This document shows, in pieces, positions 39,129 to 48,003 of a stretch of DNA of 64,000 nt. Positions within the stretch are counted from its first letter, which is position 1. Each line of letters starts with the position of its first letter. The translations under genes and the position numbers were made by a program. Below the pieces are notes generated by a model. It made no database searches, was not told the DNA's origin, and was given only the letters and a program-made list of their open reading frames with translations. Source of the stretch: a virus; the IMG/VR virus record IMGVR_UViG_3300040781_000091, positions 1 through 64,000 of that record. The stretch is one strand, 5' to 3'.

Positions 39129-41401
39129 AATTTACAGCCTCCGTCCGTGCAATCATCATCGTCATCAAACAGTATTTCGTCTGATTGTCCATCATATGTA
39201 TTGCAGTAATATAATGTTTTGCCGCCGATGCGATAGAAATAGATATCGTCCTGTATCATTTTAGACATAGGAATTTCTTCGCCTGGGAAGTTTTGTGGAT
39301 TGTACCAAGTGTTCGCAGAAATAGTCTGATCAAAGTATTTCTGCGAAATTGCAATCAGGTTTAAGTAACCTGTGGTGTTTGGCATATCCCAGGCTAGCTC
39401 ATACTTGTTCTTCAATCTGGGATATCCGGGCACAACCTGACGTAGTCTTCCTTCGCCGGATCCCTTTACAGTAATAAATCCACGTGGTGGCTCAAATCCG
39501 TTAGTACCATTAGCAATCTGGGCAGAAGTTTCTGCAGGCATGCCTGCTGACAACGTCGAGTTCATCATACCGTGTTCTTTCACTTGCGCTCTTAGCCAAT
39601 CCCAGTCCATTTTTAAATTAGGAGCAACTACTTCTGTGTCTATGTCTCGCTTGTATGTGTCAATTGGCATAATACCCTGACTGTATTTTGTCTCATTAAA
39701 CTTAGGACATGGTGCGCCTCTCTCTTTCGCTACTGTCATGCTAGCCTTAATGAGATAGTACTGGAAAGCTTCCATGACTTCATCCCAATGTGCCACTGCG
39801 CTATTGTCCGAATACTTATAGCCATTCTTTGCTAGCCAATAAGCAAGGTTAAAAATTCCGATACCGAGTGGCCTACGATTAAGCGTTGCGTTTTCTGCTG
39901 CGGCGACTGGATAATGCTGATAGTCCAATAACTCATTTAATGCACGGACTAGCAATTCTAACGGCTTCTCTAGATCAGCTGTTGTTTTCAGTTTGCCTAA
40001 GTTGGCAGCGGCCAATGTACACAATGCAATCTCACCGTTCGGATCGTTAGGATATTCTAACGGCTTAGTTGGTAGCGTAATCTCAGCACACAAATTAGAC
40101 ATTCTAACAGGAGCCACTGCTTCTAAGAAACTGCTGTGGGTGTTTGCATGATCTACATTGAGTTTGTAGATACGACCTGTTTCTTTTCGCTGGGTATGGT
40201 ACAAAGCAAACAACTCTGCTGCTGGAATAGATTTCTTAGTTATGCTTGTTTTTCTTTCATACATCTCATACAGTTCACGAAACTTTGCTTGATCATTGAA
40301 GAACGCCTCGTGCATATCAGTTACTTCGTGCGGACTAAACAATGTAATGTTCTCACCCTTAATCAATCTTTCATACATCAAGCCATTAAACTGAATACCA
40401 TAATCCATATGGCGTACTGCGGTTTCTTCTGTTCTTGTGTTGCTGCGAAGTGTTAAAATGTTTTCGATTTCTAAATGCCACAGAGGAGCATATAGTGTTG
40501 CTGCTCCGCCCCGAACGCCACCTTGGCTACAGGACTTAACTGCTGCCTGGAATAGACGATAGAAAGGCTGAATGCCAGTGTGTCGTGTGTCGCCACCGCG
40601 GATCTCAGAGTCAACTGCTCTAATATGTCCGCCCTCGATGCCAATTCCCGCCTTACGACTAATGTAATCGACGATTGCAGTAGTGGTGGCGTTAATAGAT
40701 CCTAAAGAATCGCCACATTCAATTAACACACAAGAACTAAACTGCTTCACTTTAGTACGCATGCCTGCCATAATAGGAGTTGGCAGAGAAATATCGCCTA
40801 AGCTAAGTGCATCATAAAATTCCTTTACATATTTTAGTCTTGTTTCAGCAGGATAACGATGAAACATTACTGCCGAAATTAGCATATTCAGATACTGGGG
40901 AGTCTCGTATACTTCTTTTGTTACTCTATTCTGTACTAAATATTTGCCATGGAACTGTTCCATGCCTGCAAACGAGTGACTAAAGTCCCTCTGATGATCA
41001 ATGACTGTATCTAAATATTCCCAATCTGCATCCGAGTACCACTCGAACAATTCCGGAGTGTAATACTTTAGTTCGATGTTTCGCTGTATTAGTTTCTTGA
41101 GTGGCCAAGGATCAAATTGCCCTAGTGCTTCTTTTCGTAATTGGAAAAGTCTAAGACGAGCTGCTACCCACTGATAATTTGGCGTGTCCTCGGAGATCAA
41201 CTCATGAGCTGTTGCAATCATTATCTCATGGATCTCGTCGGTAGGTATACCTGGGTATAGCTGAAGTTGTGATTTTGTCTCTATCTGCGAAACCGAAACA
41301 CCACTAACGTCTTCGGTGGCCCAGAAAAGTATTTTATGTATTTTGTCGGGGTCGAATAATTCTTTTTCACCATCCCGCTTGGTTACCAGTATTTGCTTCA
41401 T
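39125..41401 (-). CDS. nrdA: Ribonucleotide reductase class Ia, alpha subunit
   Basis: A 758-residue catalytic subunit. An N-terminal ATP-cone begins KRDGEKELFDPDKIHKIL. Active-site cysteines are seen in SSCVLIECGDS and NLCAEITLP, and the C-terminal redox pair in CTDGGCKL, preceded by five aspartates. The ATP-cone implies dATP feedback control. It is followed by nrdB with a 4-base overlap. The SD is AAGGAAAG. Confidence 0.97.
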   Translation of the reverse strand: MKQILVTKRDGEKELFDPDKIHKILFWATEDVSGVSVSQIETKSQLQLYPGIPTDEIHEIMIATAHELISEDTPNYQWVAARLRLFQLRKEALGQFDPWPLKKLIQRNIELKYYTPELFEWYSDADWEYLDTVIDHQRDFSHSFAGMEQFHGKYLVQNRVTKEVYETPQYLNMLISAVMFHRYPAETRLKYVKEFYDALSLGDISLPTPIMAGMRTKVKQFSSCVLIECGDSLGSINATTTAIVDYISRKAGIGIEGGHIRAVDSEIRGGDTRHTGIQPFYRLFQAAVKSCSQGGVRGGAATLYAPLWHLEIENILTLRSNTRTEETAVRHMDYGIQFNGLMYERLIKGENITLFSPHEVTDMHEAFFNDQAKFRELYEMYERKTSITKKSIPAAELFALYHTQRKETGRIYKLNVDHANTHSSFLEAVAPVRMSNLCAEITLPTKPLEYPNDPNGEIALCTLAAANLGKLKTTADLEKPLELLVRALNELLDYQHYPVAAAENATLNRRPLGIGIFNLAYWLAKNGYKYSDNSAVAHWDEVMEAFQYYLIKASMTVAKERGAPCPKFNETKYSQGIMPIDTYKRDIDTEVVAPNLKMDWDWLRAQVKEHGMMNSTLSAGMPAETSAQIANGTNGFEPPRGFITVKGSGEGRLRQVVPGYPRLKNKYELAWDMPNTTGYLNLIAISQKYFDQTISANTWYNPQNFPGEEIPMSKMIQDDIYFYRIGGKTLYYCNTYDGQSDEILFDDDDDCTDGGCKL

Positions 41402-41413
41402 TCACTTTCCTTG

Positions 41414-41854
41414 TTATGATATTTTTTTTATTTGTTCGTTGTATTTGCACACAACCTGTGTATTCTTCGAAAGCTCTTGCCATGTACTTATCGCGCCCAA
41501 TTCGTAATTCAAAACATATTGACCGTCTGCTACTACTATCAGAAATCTATCTTCCTTTGTGTCCACTAACCATATTTCTGTTTCTAATTCAAACTGAGGC
41601 AGAAGCACCAATGTATAGTAGATTAAAAGACTAATCGAGTTCTGACAGAATGTTCGGTGGTATAATATTTCCCAAGGATCAGGCCATGATTCCGGAGTAT
41701 AATAATCTAGGCTCCGGCTGCCAATTGGTGTCCTTGCAAAAAATTCTGCAACTCTGTTTAATTGCTCTTGTGTTGTTAGATTTTTTATTTCATCTCTGAA
41801 CGTTTTCCAGAGCGACAAACGTTGCTCCGGAAAAGAAGCTTGATCTGTTAGCAT
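41414..41854 (-). CDS. Conserved hypothetical phage protein
   Basis: A 146-residue protein beginning MLTDQASFPEQRLSLWKTF, with LDYYTPESWPDPWEILYH near the middle. The E-I-L-Y-H and LP-F-E-x-E-I-W-L stretches recall hypotheticals of marine T4-like phages. No function known. Confidence 0.55.
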   Translation of the reverse strand: MLTDQASFPEQRLSLWKTFRDEIKNLTTQEQLNRVAEFFARTPIGSRSLDYYTPESWPDPWEILYHRTFCQNSISLLIYYTLVLLPQFELETEIWLVDTKEDRFLIVVADGQYVLNYELGAISTWQELSKNTQVVCKYNEQIKKIS

Positions 41855-41896
41855 GTGCCAACCTTTAACTATGTGTTATGTGTTTGTTGTATTTAG

Positions 41897-42901
41897 TTAA
41901 AAACTTAACCAGCGACGAGTGTTAGTAGTAAAGGTCATCGTCGGCACTGGAAAAGAAGTAATGTATTCTACAGCAAGAGTTGTTCCGCTTACAACTGCAC
42001 GGAATTCAACAGTAATGCTATCTCCGCTAGTATCGATATCTGTGCCAGAATCTATTAAACTAGCAGTCGTACCATCAGTAGTAATATGTAATGTTCCTAC
42101 TTTTGTGTATTCTGTCGGTGCATTTGTGATGTCGTATAGACTATAATCAACTACAAATGCATCTGCAGATGTTAGCTGAAAAGTAAACCCGGAAATCGGT
42201 GTCCATGTAGCTACACTAGGCGGCAACGTAAAACGTATGCCTGGCATAAGAATATTACTATTGTCGCCGCCACCACCACCGCTGACCTGAGTAGTTTCTG
42301 TGTAGATCTCTACGTTTTGTCTTACGGTAACAAGACCCGGACGATTCATCGTTACCGGTTCTTCGAATACAAAGTTCATTACTTCAGCAGCGGCGCCGGC
42401 ATATTGTACTGTATAGATGTTATCATCCATCACTAGAGCAACAGCGCCACTAACGACAACAAACTCATTTGTCGGGTTACCCAAGGGGTCGCCGAACCAA
42501 CGTGCAGGGCCCTGAGTTATTGTTGGAATAGTTCCGGGTGGCGTGAAATAACCAAGAAAGGACATGCCACTAGTAGGAACACCCTGAGTATCGTATTCGT
42601 ATGCAGTAACTACAATGTCGGCACCATATTCGCCGTCTAATACAGGAGTGTTAACATCTGTTAGTGTAACCTGAATAACTTGTGTCTGGGCAACACTATT
42701 CGCATATAGCATTGACTGAGTATCTGGTGTAAAAGTTTCTATAACTGGCGAAATTACGCTGTTAATGTTGTCTGGGTCTGCACCAATAAACAACTGCAAC
42801 GTATCGAGACAGAATCCTAATTCACCCGGCAACAGAGGTTGCGGCAAATCTCTACGTAATCCCCTGCGATTTTCAATTTTAGCAACTATGACATCAGACA
42901 T
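41897..42901 (-). CDS. Virion appendage protein with fibre-type N-terminus
   Basis: A 334-residue protein. The N-terminal RRGLRRDLPQPLLPGELGF then DTLQLFIG is the common attachment motif of phage tail fibre-like proteins (R-G----LP--L--GELG---D----IG). The rest is beta-rich, Thr/Val/Gly-heavy, with a GGGG linker (~residue 208) before a C-terminal domain. A late promoter lies upstream. It is likely a tail fibre or head decoration subunit. Confidence 0.7.
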   Translation of the reverse strand: MSDVIVAKIENRRGLRRDLPQPLLPGELGFCLDTLQLFIGADPDNINSVISPVIETFTPDTQSMLYANSVAQTQVIQVTLTDVNTPVLDGEYGADIVVTAYEYDTQGVPTSGMSFLGYFTPPGTIPTITQGPARWFGDPLGNPTNEFVVVSGAVALVMDDNIYTVQYAGAAAEVMNFVFEEPVTMNRPGLVTVRQNVEIYTETTQVSGGGGGDNSNILMPGIRFTLPPSVATWTPISGFTFQLTSADAFVVDYSLYDITNAPTEYTKVGTLHITTDGTTASLIDSGTDIDTSGDSITVEFRAVVSGTTLAVEYITSFPVPTMTFTTNTRRWLSF

Positions 42902-42925
42902 GTACCTTTCCTCAAACTTTTCATG

Positions 42926-42933
42926 TATTTATC
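42926..42933 (-). promoter_or_regulatory. Late promoter GATAAATA
   Basis: Minus strand GATAAATA about 25 bases before the ATG at 42901; GAGGAAAGG is the ribosome site. Confidence 0.6.
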
Positions 42934-43600
42934 ATAATCCGAACTTCTCGTAATATGTATATAATCGCTCATACCACTTAGTCACGTACGAGTCATATTC
43001 TTCACCTTCGATAATAAACTCCAGGTAGTGTCCGGTATGACATCCCATCATCACTACACCTTTTCGGATATTAGTTCCGAACATTTGATTATGGGATTCG
43101 CCGTATGCTGCTAATTGGCAGAAATAATCTTCAACCCACGCTCTTTGCTTATATTTACGTGAGTTTTTAAAATCCATTATGGCCGGAGTGCCTTTGTGTA
43201 CACCTACGAGATCTGTTGTTCCTGCGTACAGCTCGGAAGAATACAGTCCCACCTCTGTTCCCCATACTTCGTCGACATTACACAGACCACGTTTAATAAC
43301 GAGATCAGTAAGGATGCGCGTCAACATATTGCCCTTTGCCTTTGCACCGGTCAAGATATACTGTTCCAAGTTATCGTGTAGCTGATTTCCGATTGTAGTT
43401 GCTTGTTCTACAATTTTGTTTGCTTCTTCCTCGCCAATGCTGTCTCTCCATTTTACTAGGAAAGACTTGTCTGCGGTTTCACCGAGGATAGTTGTTACGC
43501 TTGGAAGAGAACGAGCCTCGCCGACGTCATAATGTCGTATGCCGTTTGGTAGTGTTGTTCTCCCGTATTCTTTATAGTTATAGGGATTAGTTAGAATCAT
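42932..43600 (-). CDS. PD-(D/E)XK family exonuclease
   Basis: A 222-residue RecB/MGME1-like nuclease. LPSVTTILGET is the family opening, GNQLHDNLEQYI holds a conserved His/Glu helix, GTTDLVG supplies the metal Asp, MDFKNSRK the D-x-K, and CQLAAYG the following Q--AY motif. It probably trims DNA ends in recombination or replication. It stands alone among virion genes with its own early and late promoters, and looks leaderless from the early one. Confidence 0.82.
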   Translation of the reverse strand: MILTNPYNYKEYGRTTLPNGIRHYDVGEARSLPSVTTILGETADKSFLVKWRDSIGEEEANKIVEQATTIGNQLHDNLEQYILTGAKAKGNMLTRILTDLVIKRGLCNVDEVWGTEVGLYSSELYAGTTDLVGVHKGTPAIMDFKNSRKYKQRAWVEDYFCQLAAYGESHNQMFGTNIRKGVVMMGCHTGHYLEFIIEGEEYDSYVTKWYERLYTYYEKFGL

Positions 43601-43606
43601 TGCAGC

Positions 43607-43635
43607 ATTATATAATAAAAACTCGGAAAAGTCAA
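43607..43635 (-). promoter_or_regulatory. Sigma70-type promoter, leaderless layout
   Basis: Minus strand TTGACT (43635-43630), 17-bp spacer, TATAAT (43612-43607), then six bases to the exonuclease ATG. No SD is visible. Confidence 0.65.
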
Positions 43636-43640
43636 GTCAA

Positions 43641-43648
43641 TATTTATA
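43641..43648 (-). promoter_or_regulatory. Late promoter TATAAATA
   Basis: A perfect late element directly upstream of the sigma70-type promoter at 43607-43635 and just past the stop of the upstream gene. Confidence 0.55.
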
Positions 43649-44803
43649 TCAGCACCAGCAGATTTCCCACTCGATTGTTCCATTCTCAGTAGGTCTAACC
43701 TGAATCATATATCCGAGATTAGTAAAGTATGCCAGTACCTGCTCTATTTGATCTTTTATGTTGCAATCGTCTAATTCGCCCATAACAACAAGATAATACG
43801 CATATGGGTCAGTCCCATACGGATTAGAATTCACAACTACATCAACTGTTGCGCCGTTTCCGCTCGAAGTCGGCGCAGGTATTACTGCTGCTGTTGTAGT
43901 GTCATCGTAGTTTGCTCCTGCGCTCACTACTTCGACACTTAAAAGTTCACCAGTGAGATCATCTACAGTAGGTAGCGCAACTGCGCCTGTGCCGAATCCG
44001 GTAATCTCAATGTAAGGAAGAATTGGACTGTAGAGTATTCCACCGTCCTGTACCGATACACCGGTAATTGCACCGGTCCCATCTACAGCCACTTCGCCAA
44101 CAAATCCCTGTCCTACGGGATGATTGATTGCTATCTGTGCTGTAATCGGTTGATAGTTTTCTCCACCGTCGCTAACGCCAACTGTTAAGATTTCGCCCCC
44201 GCTACCAACAGACTGAATAAACAAGGACGCGCCTGTACCGTCCGGATGTGTTACTGTTATAGGTGATGCAGTAGTATAGTTGAAACCCGGATTAACAACA
44301 ACTACGTCTGTTATTGCACCTGTAATGCTATCAACAACTAACGAAAGAACTGCTGTAGTGGACCCTGGCTGCCCTACGACTGCTTGTGCTAAAATAGGAT
44401 CATACCCAGTACCACCTGCTGTTACTGTGATACTTTCTATTACCCCGCTCGGATACACAACAACATCTGCCGTTGCTCCTGTGCCTGGCGCGCCAGTAGG
44501 TCCGGTAAAGGTAGCTGTAGCAATTACAGGAAAGTAATCTATCCCAGGAGCAGTTACATTAATTGCAGTAACTCCTGCTGCCCAAGTCATCGGGGTGGCT
44601 CCACTCATTGTAACACAGAACGCGCCGTTCTTTCTTACACAAGTCATTGTGTTGGTATCTAGTTCGCAGTTTGGAGTAGTTGCCGCTAAGATTCCTTGCT
44701 GTATCGCACAAACCTCAGAAAAGATAATCTTGTTATCTCTCGCTAAGAGTTTGGCAGTACTTGCGTCTGGAAATGTAACACTACTATTGCAATTCGTTGC
44801 CAT
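43649..44803 (-). CDS. Repetitive beta-solenoid-type virion protein
   Basis: A 384-residue protein. The middle holds about six repeats of ~40 residues with the pattern G-x-I-x-x-V-x-V-x-x-x-G-x-x-Y followed by P-x-G-x-G-A (for example GAITDVVVVNPGFNY, GAITGVSVQDGGILY, GELLSVEVVSAGANY). Such repeats form elongated beta structures in tail fibres. A cysteine-containing N-terminal domain precedes them. The C-terminal ~70 residues form a distinct domain ending EICWC. Likely a fibre or spike component. Confidence 0.7.
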   Translation of the reverse strand: MATNCNSSVTFPDASTAKLLARDNKIIFSEVCAIQQGILAATTPNCELDTNTMTCVRKNGAFCVTMSGATPMTWAAGVTAINVTAPGIDYFPVIATATFTGPTGAPGTGATADVVVYPSGVIESITVTAGGTGYDPILAQAVVGQPGSTTAVLSLVVDSITGAITDVVVVNPGFNYTTASPITVTHPDGTGASLFIQSVGSGGEILTVGVSDGGENYQPITAQIAINHPVGQGFVGEVAVDGTGAITGVSVQDGGILYSPILPYIEITGFGTGAVALPTVDDLTGELLSVEVVSAGANYDDTTTAAVIPAPTSSGNGATVDVVVNSNPYGTDPYAYYLVVMGELDDCNIKDQIEQVLAYFTNLGYMIQVRPTENGTIEWEICWC

Positions 44804-44826
44804 CTACTCTTATCCCCTAACTGTTT

Positions 44827-45150
44827 TTAAATATCAACTGCGTCTTGCGCCATCTGCGAGACTCTTTCTTTATTTTCTTCTTCTGCTTCTCTATCGCCGC
44901 TTTGTGCTGCTACATCGTCTGGCTTTAAATTCACTTGTTCGGGTGTTGCTGTTTGAACAAACGGATTGCCATTTAAAATGGTCATAATTGAATTATTATT
45001 TACATTGTGTCCCATAGCCTGAAGTTGAGTTACCAATAACTCCGTAGGTACATCAGACATGCCACGGCCTTTGGCCGCAGCAAGTAGGTCTTGTAAATCA
45101 ACTTCTAGCTGTTCGCCATAGCCCTCAACTAGAATTTCAATTGCTCTCAT
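44827..45150 (-). CDS. Putative capsid-targeted protein
   Basis: A 107-residue protein beginning MRAIEILVEGYGE. The LVE/G fits an (I/L)xE prohead-protease site after a short amphipathic leader. A helical PTELLVTQLQAMGHNV segment and an acidic C-terminus follow. It is coupled by TAATG to the next gene upstream. Probably packaged or part of the prohead core (inference). Confidence 0.6.
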   Translation of the reverse strand: MRAIEILVEGYGEQLEVDLQDLLAAAKGRGMSDVPTELLVTQLQAMGHNVNNNSIMTILNGNPFVQTATPEQVNLKPDDVAAQSGDREAEEENKERVSQMAQDAVDI

Positions 45151-46481
45151 TACGCAGTTTCTTTTAACGCCTTTGCACTAGCAAGAAGCTTTTTCATTTC
45201 TGCAATTTTCTTCTTCATGTTCTCTGCAGATTCTTTCTTAGCGCGGCCAAGTGGCTCGTCGTCTGGGCCACTCGCTGCTGGGTCGCCACCGAATTCATCT
45301 TCTATATCTAGATCAATTTCTGCATCGCCTAGATCTGAATCTAGGTCGCCGCCTAGTTCTGCTCCGAGGTCACCTGCAAGTTCATCGCCTGCAATTTCGG
45401 TGTCCATGTCCACGTCGGCAGCTAAGTCGCCAGCGCCGCTTGCCATCTTAGTGACGGTAGCATCGACTTCGTCTTTCGACTGATAAAGCGAATCCATAAC
45501 TGTCTGAAGTGCAGCATTTGTGGTGTTTTGAAAATTAGATGCAATATTAGGACCGTACGTATCACGTACTTGATCTGACAAAGGAGGAAGATCTTCGTTC
45601 TGTAGGCGACCAATCTTCTCAATCATATCTTGAATAGTCTTGCCAATGCCTTTTACAGCAATAATAATCTCTGCTTCGTCAACTTCCGACTCTAACAAAG
45701 CTCGTAGCTGTCTTACAAAATTTTCTCTCATTTCGGTCTTCCTCTTTGGTATTTGTTTGCTTCTTGCTATTTTTTGTCTGTTATATGCAGTCTGACCTTG
45801 CATAGTTTCTATGCCTTGGTCTCTGTCGTCATCCGCCATTGATAATGTACTACCGTCTAGATAGCTATCAACTGCACTCTGACCCTTAGGTACCATTTTG
45901 GCACGACCGGACTTATCGAGTAGATCGTCCCATGCACTTTCATCGAATTCTGCTTCGGTTTCTGTATCGATCATACAATCGCTAGATTCGAAAGCATGTT
46001 CCCGTTGGCCTACCTTTTCGATTGCCTTAGCACGACAATCAAAACGTACAGCTTCGTCTGGAAAACGCCACTTACTAGAACGATATTCTTTCATTGCTTG
46101 GTCACATGCATCTTCGATGTCATCACCTAACTCTAAGTTCTGTGCAACAAAATCAGACAACCAATCAATAACACGACGGTATGGACCAGAGGATGAAAAA
46201 TCCTGTCTTAGCTCGTCTAAGCGTTTGTTCTCAATGAGCGACTCAACGCACTCTAGAATAAGTAAGTTTTTTGATAATTCTGGGCAAGTTCTAGATACGC
46301 TACCGTTGATTTTGAGTTGCTGAACTGTTTCAAACACCTCATCTCTGGCTTGTTCTAATTTGCGCTGCGAAGTCTTCGGGGATATCGTTATACCATAGCG
46401 TTCGCCTAGCATACGATTTATCCGCTTAAATCGCTTAGAACTATCCTTTTTAAATTCTTCTAAAAGCATAGTAAGATCCAT
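45150..46481 (-). CDS. Putative prohead/core-type structural protein
   Basis: A 443-residue helical protein. MRENFVRQLRALLESEVDEAE and EKIGRLQNEDLPPLSDQVR are strongly amphipathic and recall a conserved protein of marine T4-like phages (from memory). The segment from ~350 is Asp/Gly/Ala-rich and repetitive (AGDELAGDLGAELGGDLD), then a Lys-rich helix (MKKKIAEMKKLLASAKAL). Acidic-helical composition suits a scaffold or internal protein. Late promoter upstream. Confidence 0.6.
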   Translation of the reverse strand: MDLTMLLEEFKKDSSKRFKRINRMLGERYGITISPKTSQRKLEQARDEVFETVQQLKINGSVSRTCPELSKNLLILECVESLIENKRLDELRQDFSSSGPYRRVIDWLSDFVAQNLELGDDIEDACDQAMKEYRSSKWRFPDEAVRFDCRAKAIEKVGQREHAFESSDCMIDTETEAEFDESAWDDLLDKSGRAKMVPKGQSAVDSYLDGSTLSMADDDRDQGIETMQGQTAYNRQKIARSKQIPKRKTEMRENFVRQLRALLESEVDEAEIIIAVKGIGKTIQDMIEKIGRLQNEDLPPLSDQVRDTYGPNIASNFQNTTNAALQTVMDSLYQSKDEVDATVTKMASGAGDLAADVDMDTEIAGDELAGDLGAELGGDLDSDLGDAEIDLDIEDEFGGDPAASGPDDEPLGRAKKESAENMKKKIAEMKKLLASAKALKETA

Positions 46482-46502
46482 TCCTTTATTGTGATTTTCT
46501 AT

Positions 46503-46510
46503 TATTTATC
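46503..46510 (-). promoter_or_regulatory. Late promoter GATAAATA
   Basis: Minus strand GATAAATA about 22 bases before the ATG at 46481, with AAAGGA as ribosome site. Confidence 0.6.
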
Positions 46511-46970
46511 ATTTTCTTGACAAACCGTCGTACATTTTCCGTATCTTAAGTTTGACATCTTTAGCATACAATCTAGCATTTTCATATCTAGATTGCTGAA
46601 TAGACATTTTATCGTAATCACCTATTGCTTTAGCATGTTTGTACGAATGTGAGAAATATGTCATATCGGTATACTGTGCAGTATACGCAGACTCTAACTT
46701 CAATACTGTTTTAACACGCTCGTGATTCTTTAATTGATGATATTTAGCTAATAAAAGTGCCGCCTCAATTAAATAAAGATCGTCGTATAGTGTTGCCCTA
46801 GTATTTTTATCTAATACACAATATACTTTATCTTTCTTTGCTACTACTAAATTGCCTATGACCATTTCCTTTTTGCTGTTCGCAAGAGGGGACATTTTGT
46901 CGCGGGCAGAGATAATTACGTTATCTAATATTTTAGAAAAATTAGTTTTTAAGTTTTGAGTTGTGCTCAT
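46509..46970 (-). CDS. Hypothetical helical basic protein
   Basis: A 153-residue basic, helix-rich protein (LIEAALLLAKYHQLKNHERVK; YENARLYAKDVKLKIRKMY). It lies between putative internal proteins and is coupled upstream by ATGA. Function unknown; virion location is a guess from position. Confidence 0.55.
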   Translation of the reverse strand: MSTTQNLKTNFSKILDNVIISARDKMSPLANSKKEMVIGNLVVAKKDKVYCVLDKNTRATLYDDLYLIEAALLLAKYHQLKNHERVKTVLKLESAYTAQYTDMTYFSHSYKHAKAIGDYDKMSIQQSRYENARLYAKDVKLKIRKMYDGLSRK

Positions 46971-47716
46971 TTCTTTTTCTTCTCTTTCTCTCTGCGTAAT
47001 CTAGCTCGCAGTCGGTCAGTGGGTCGATGTGCTGTATTTCCTACTACAGACGGTGCGGAGGCAATTGCTCCTGCTCCTGTACTTCCAGCAGAAGCAGTTT
47101 CCTCTATTCCTGCTAGCTCTTGTAGCCGCCTAATCTCGTCGTGCTCTGCAGAGTTCTTCATAGAAACTTTCTTCGAGGCAGCAAATTGCTTACCCTTATT
47201 TACACCGCGCATAGCTGCATTCTTTACAGTACCTAAAAACGATGCGGTTTTATCTACAATACTTTTATCTTTAAGCTCGCCGGGGCCCATCATTTTATCA
47301 ACTGGAACTTTAAATCTCTGGCCGTCTTCTGTCTCGACCTCGAACTCGTTGCCGATCCTGCGCTTAATTGTGACTCCGGCTTCGTTTCCTGCTGCTGTTG
47401 TAGTATATGCAGTGGTTCCGGTTTTTGCTTTTGCAGGATTAAACTTTCCAGTAACTGGGTCAAAAGGACTGTTTGGATCTGGTGCGGTTGCTGCTTTGTT
47501 TGATTTTGCGTTTGCAGGCTCCTTGCCGGGCGTAGTGTCTACGTGATTGGTATTCATATCGATCGAAGCCTCACGTAGCTTTACATATTCAGCAAAGCTA
47601 AGATTCTTTGCAATGTCTCTTGCTTCGCTCAAAGAAACACCCCGCTCGCCCATAATAAGCGTCTCAATCTTTTCCTGCATCTGTGCATTAATTTTACTTG
47701 CCAAATTATCTAACAT
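46967..47716 (-). CDS. Putative internal virion protein with TGAG motif
   Basis: A 249-residue protein. N-terminal helices (SEARDIAKNLSFAEYVKLRE), a flexible Pro/Ala/Thr middle, and a domain with IGNEFEVETEDGQRFKVP. Near the end LQELAGIEETASAGSTGAG precedes a very basic tail (RARLRREKEKKKK). IEE/T fits an (I/L)xE cleavage site, and the following ASxGxTGAGxIA recurs in the protein at 60959. Probably processed during head maturation (inference). Confidence 0.6.
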   Translation of the reverse strand: MLDNLASKINAQMQEKIETLIMGERGVSLSEARDIAKNLSFAEYVKLREASIDMNTNHVDTTPGKEPANAKSNKAATAPDPNSPFDPVTGKFNPAKAKTGTTAYTTTAAGNEAGVTIKRRIGNEFEVETEDGQRFKVPVDKMMGPGELKDKSIVDKTASFLGTVKNAAMRGVNKGKQFAASKKVSMKNSAEHDEIRRLQELAGIEETASAGSTGAGAIASAPSVVGNTAHRPTDRLRARLRREKEKKKK

Positions 47717-48003
47717 TACGAACTCCTATTTAATCGTTGCACACGCTTAGACGCAGGATTAAACCGCTTTGTCTTACGAGCTTTCTTGGCCATTCTAAAT
47801 CCCTTAGATGCCCTAGTCTTTTTCATAGTCCGACTTTTCTTCATGTTCTTAGGCTTGCTACATTGCGCTGGATCAGATACAACACGACCCTTTCTCGGAC
47901 CAGACATGCAACGTGTCTTACGTATGACTTTGTTGCCTGACTTAGCCCATACCCGTTTTTCGAGTAATGTATCAAAATCTAATGTGATCTCTTCTATTAA
48001 CAT
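47716..48003 (-). CDS. Very basic conserved phage protein
   Basis: A 95-residue protein with an acidic leader (MLIEEITLDFDTLLEKRVW) and an extremely Lys/Arg-rich body. RCMSGPRKGRVVSDPAQC is followed by KKARKTKRFNPASKRVQRL. I recall close relatives in cyanophage-type T4-like genomes. LLE/K could be a prohead-protease site that removes the acidic leader and frees a DNA-binding body. Possible DNA-condensing internal protein (inference). Confidence 0.65.
   Translation of the reverse strand: MLIEEITLDFDTLLEKRVWAKSGNKVIRKTRCMSGPRKGRVVSDPAQCSKPKNMKKSRTMKKTRASKGFRMAKKARKTKRFNPASKRVQRLNRSS

Noticed and set aside
41886-41896. Late promoter ACTAAATA before 41854
   Set aside because: Two mismatches to TATAAATA in an AT-rich stretch; not distinguishable from chance.
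46956-47546. 196-codon plus-strand frame
   Set aside because: Antisense to the 249-residue putative virion protein; composition is explained by reverse reading of its Ala/Thr/Lys codons.
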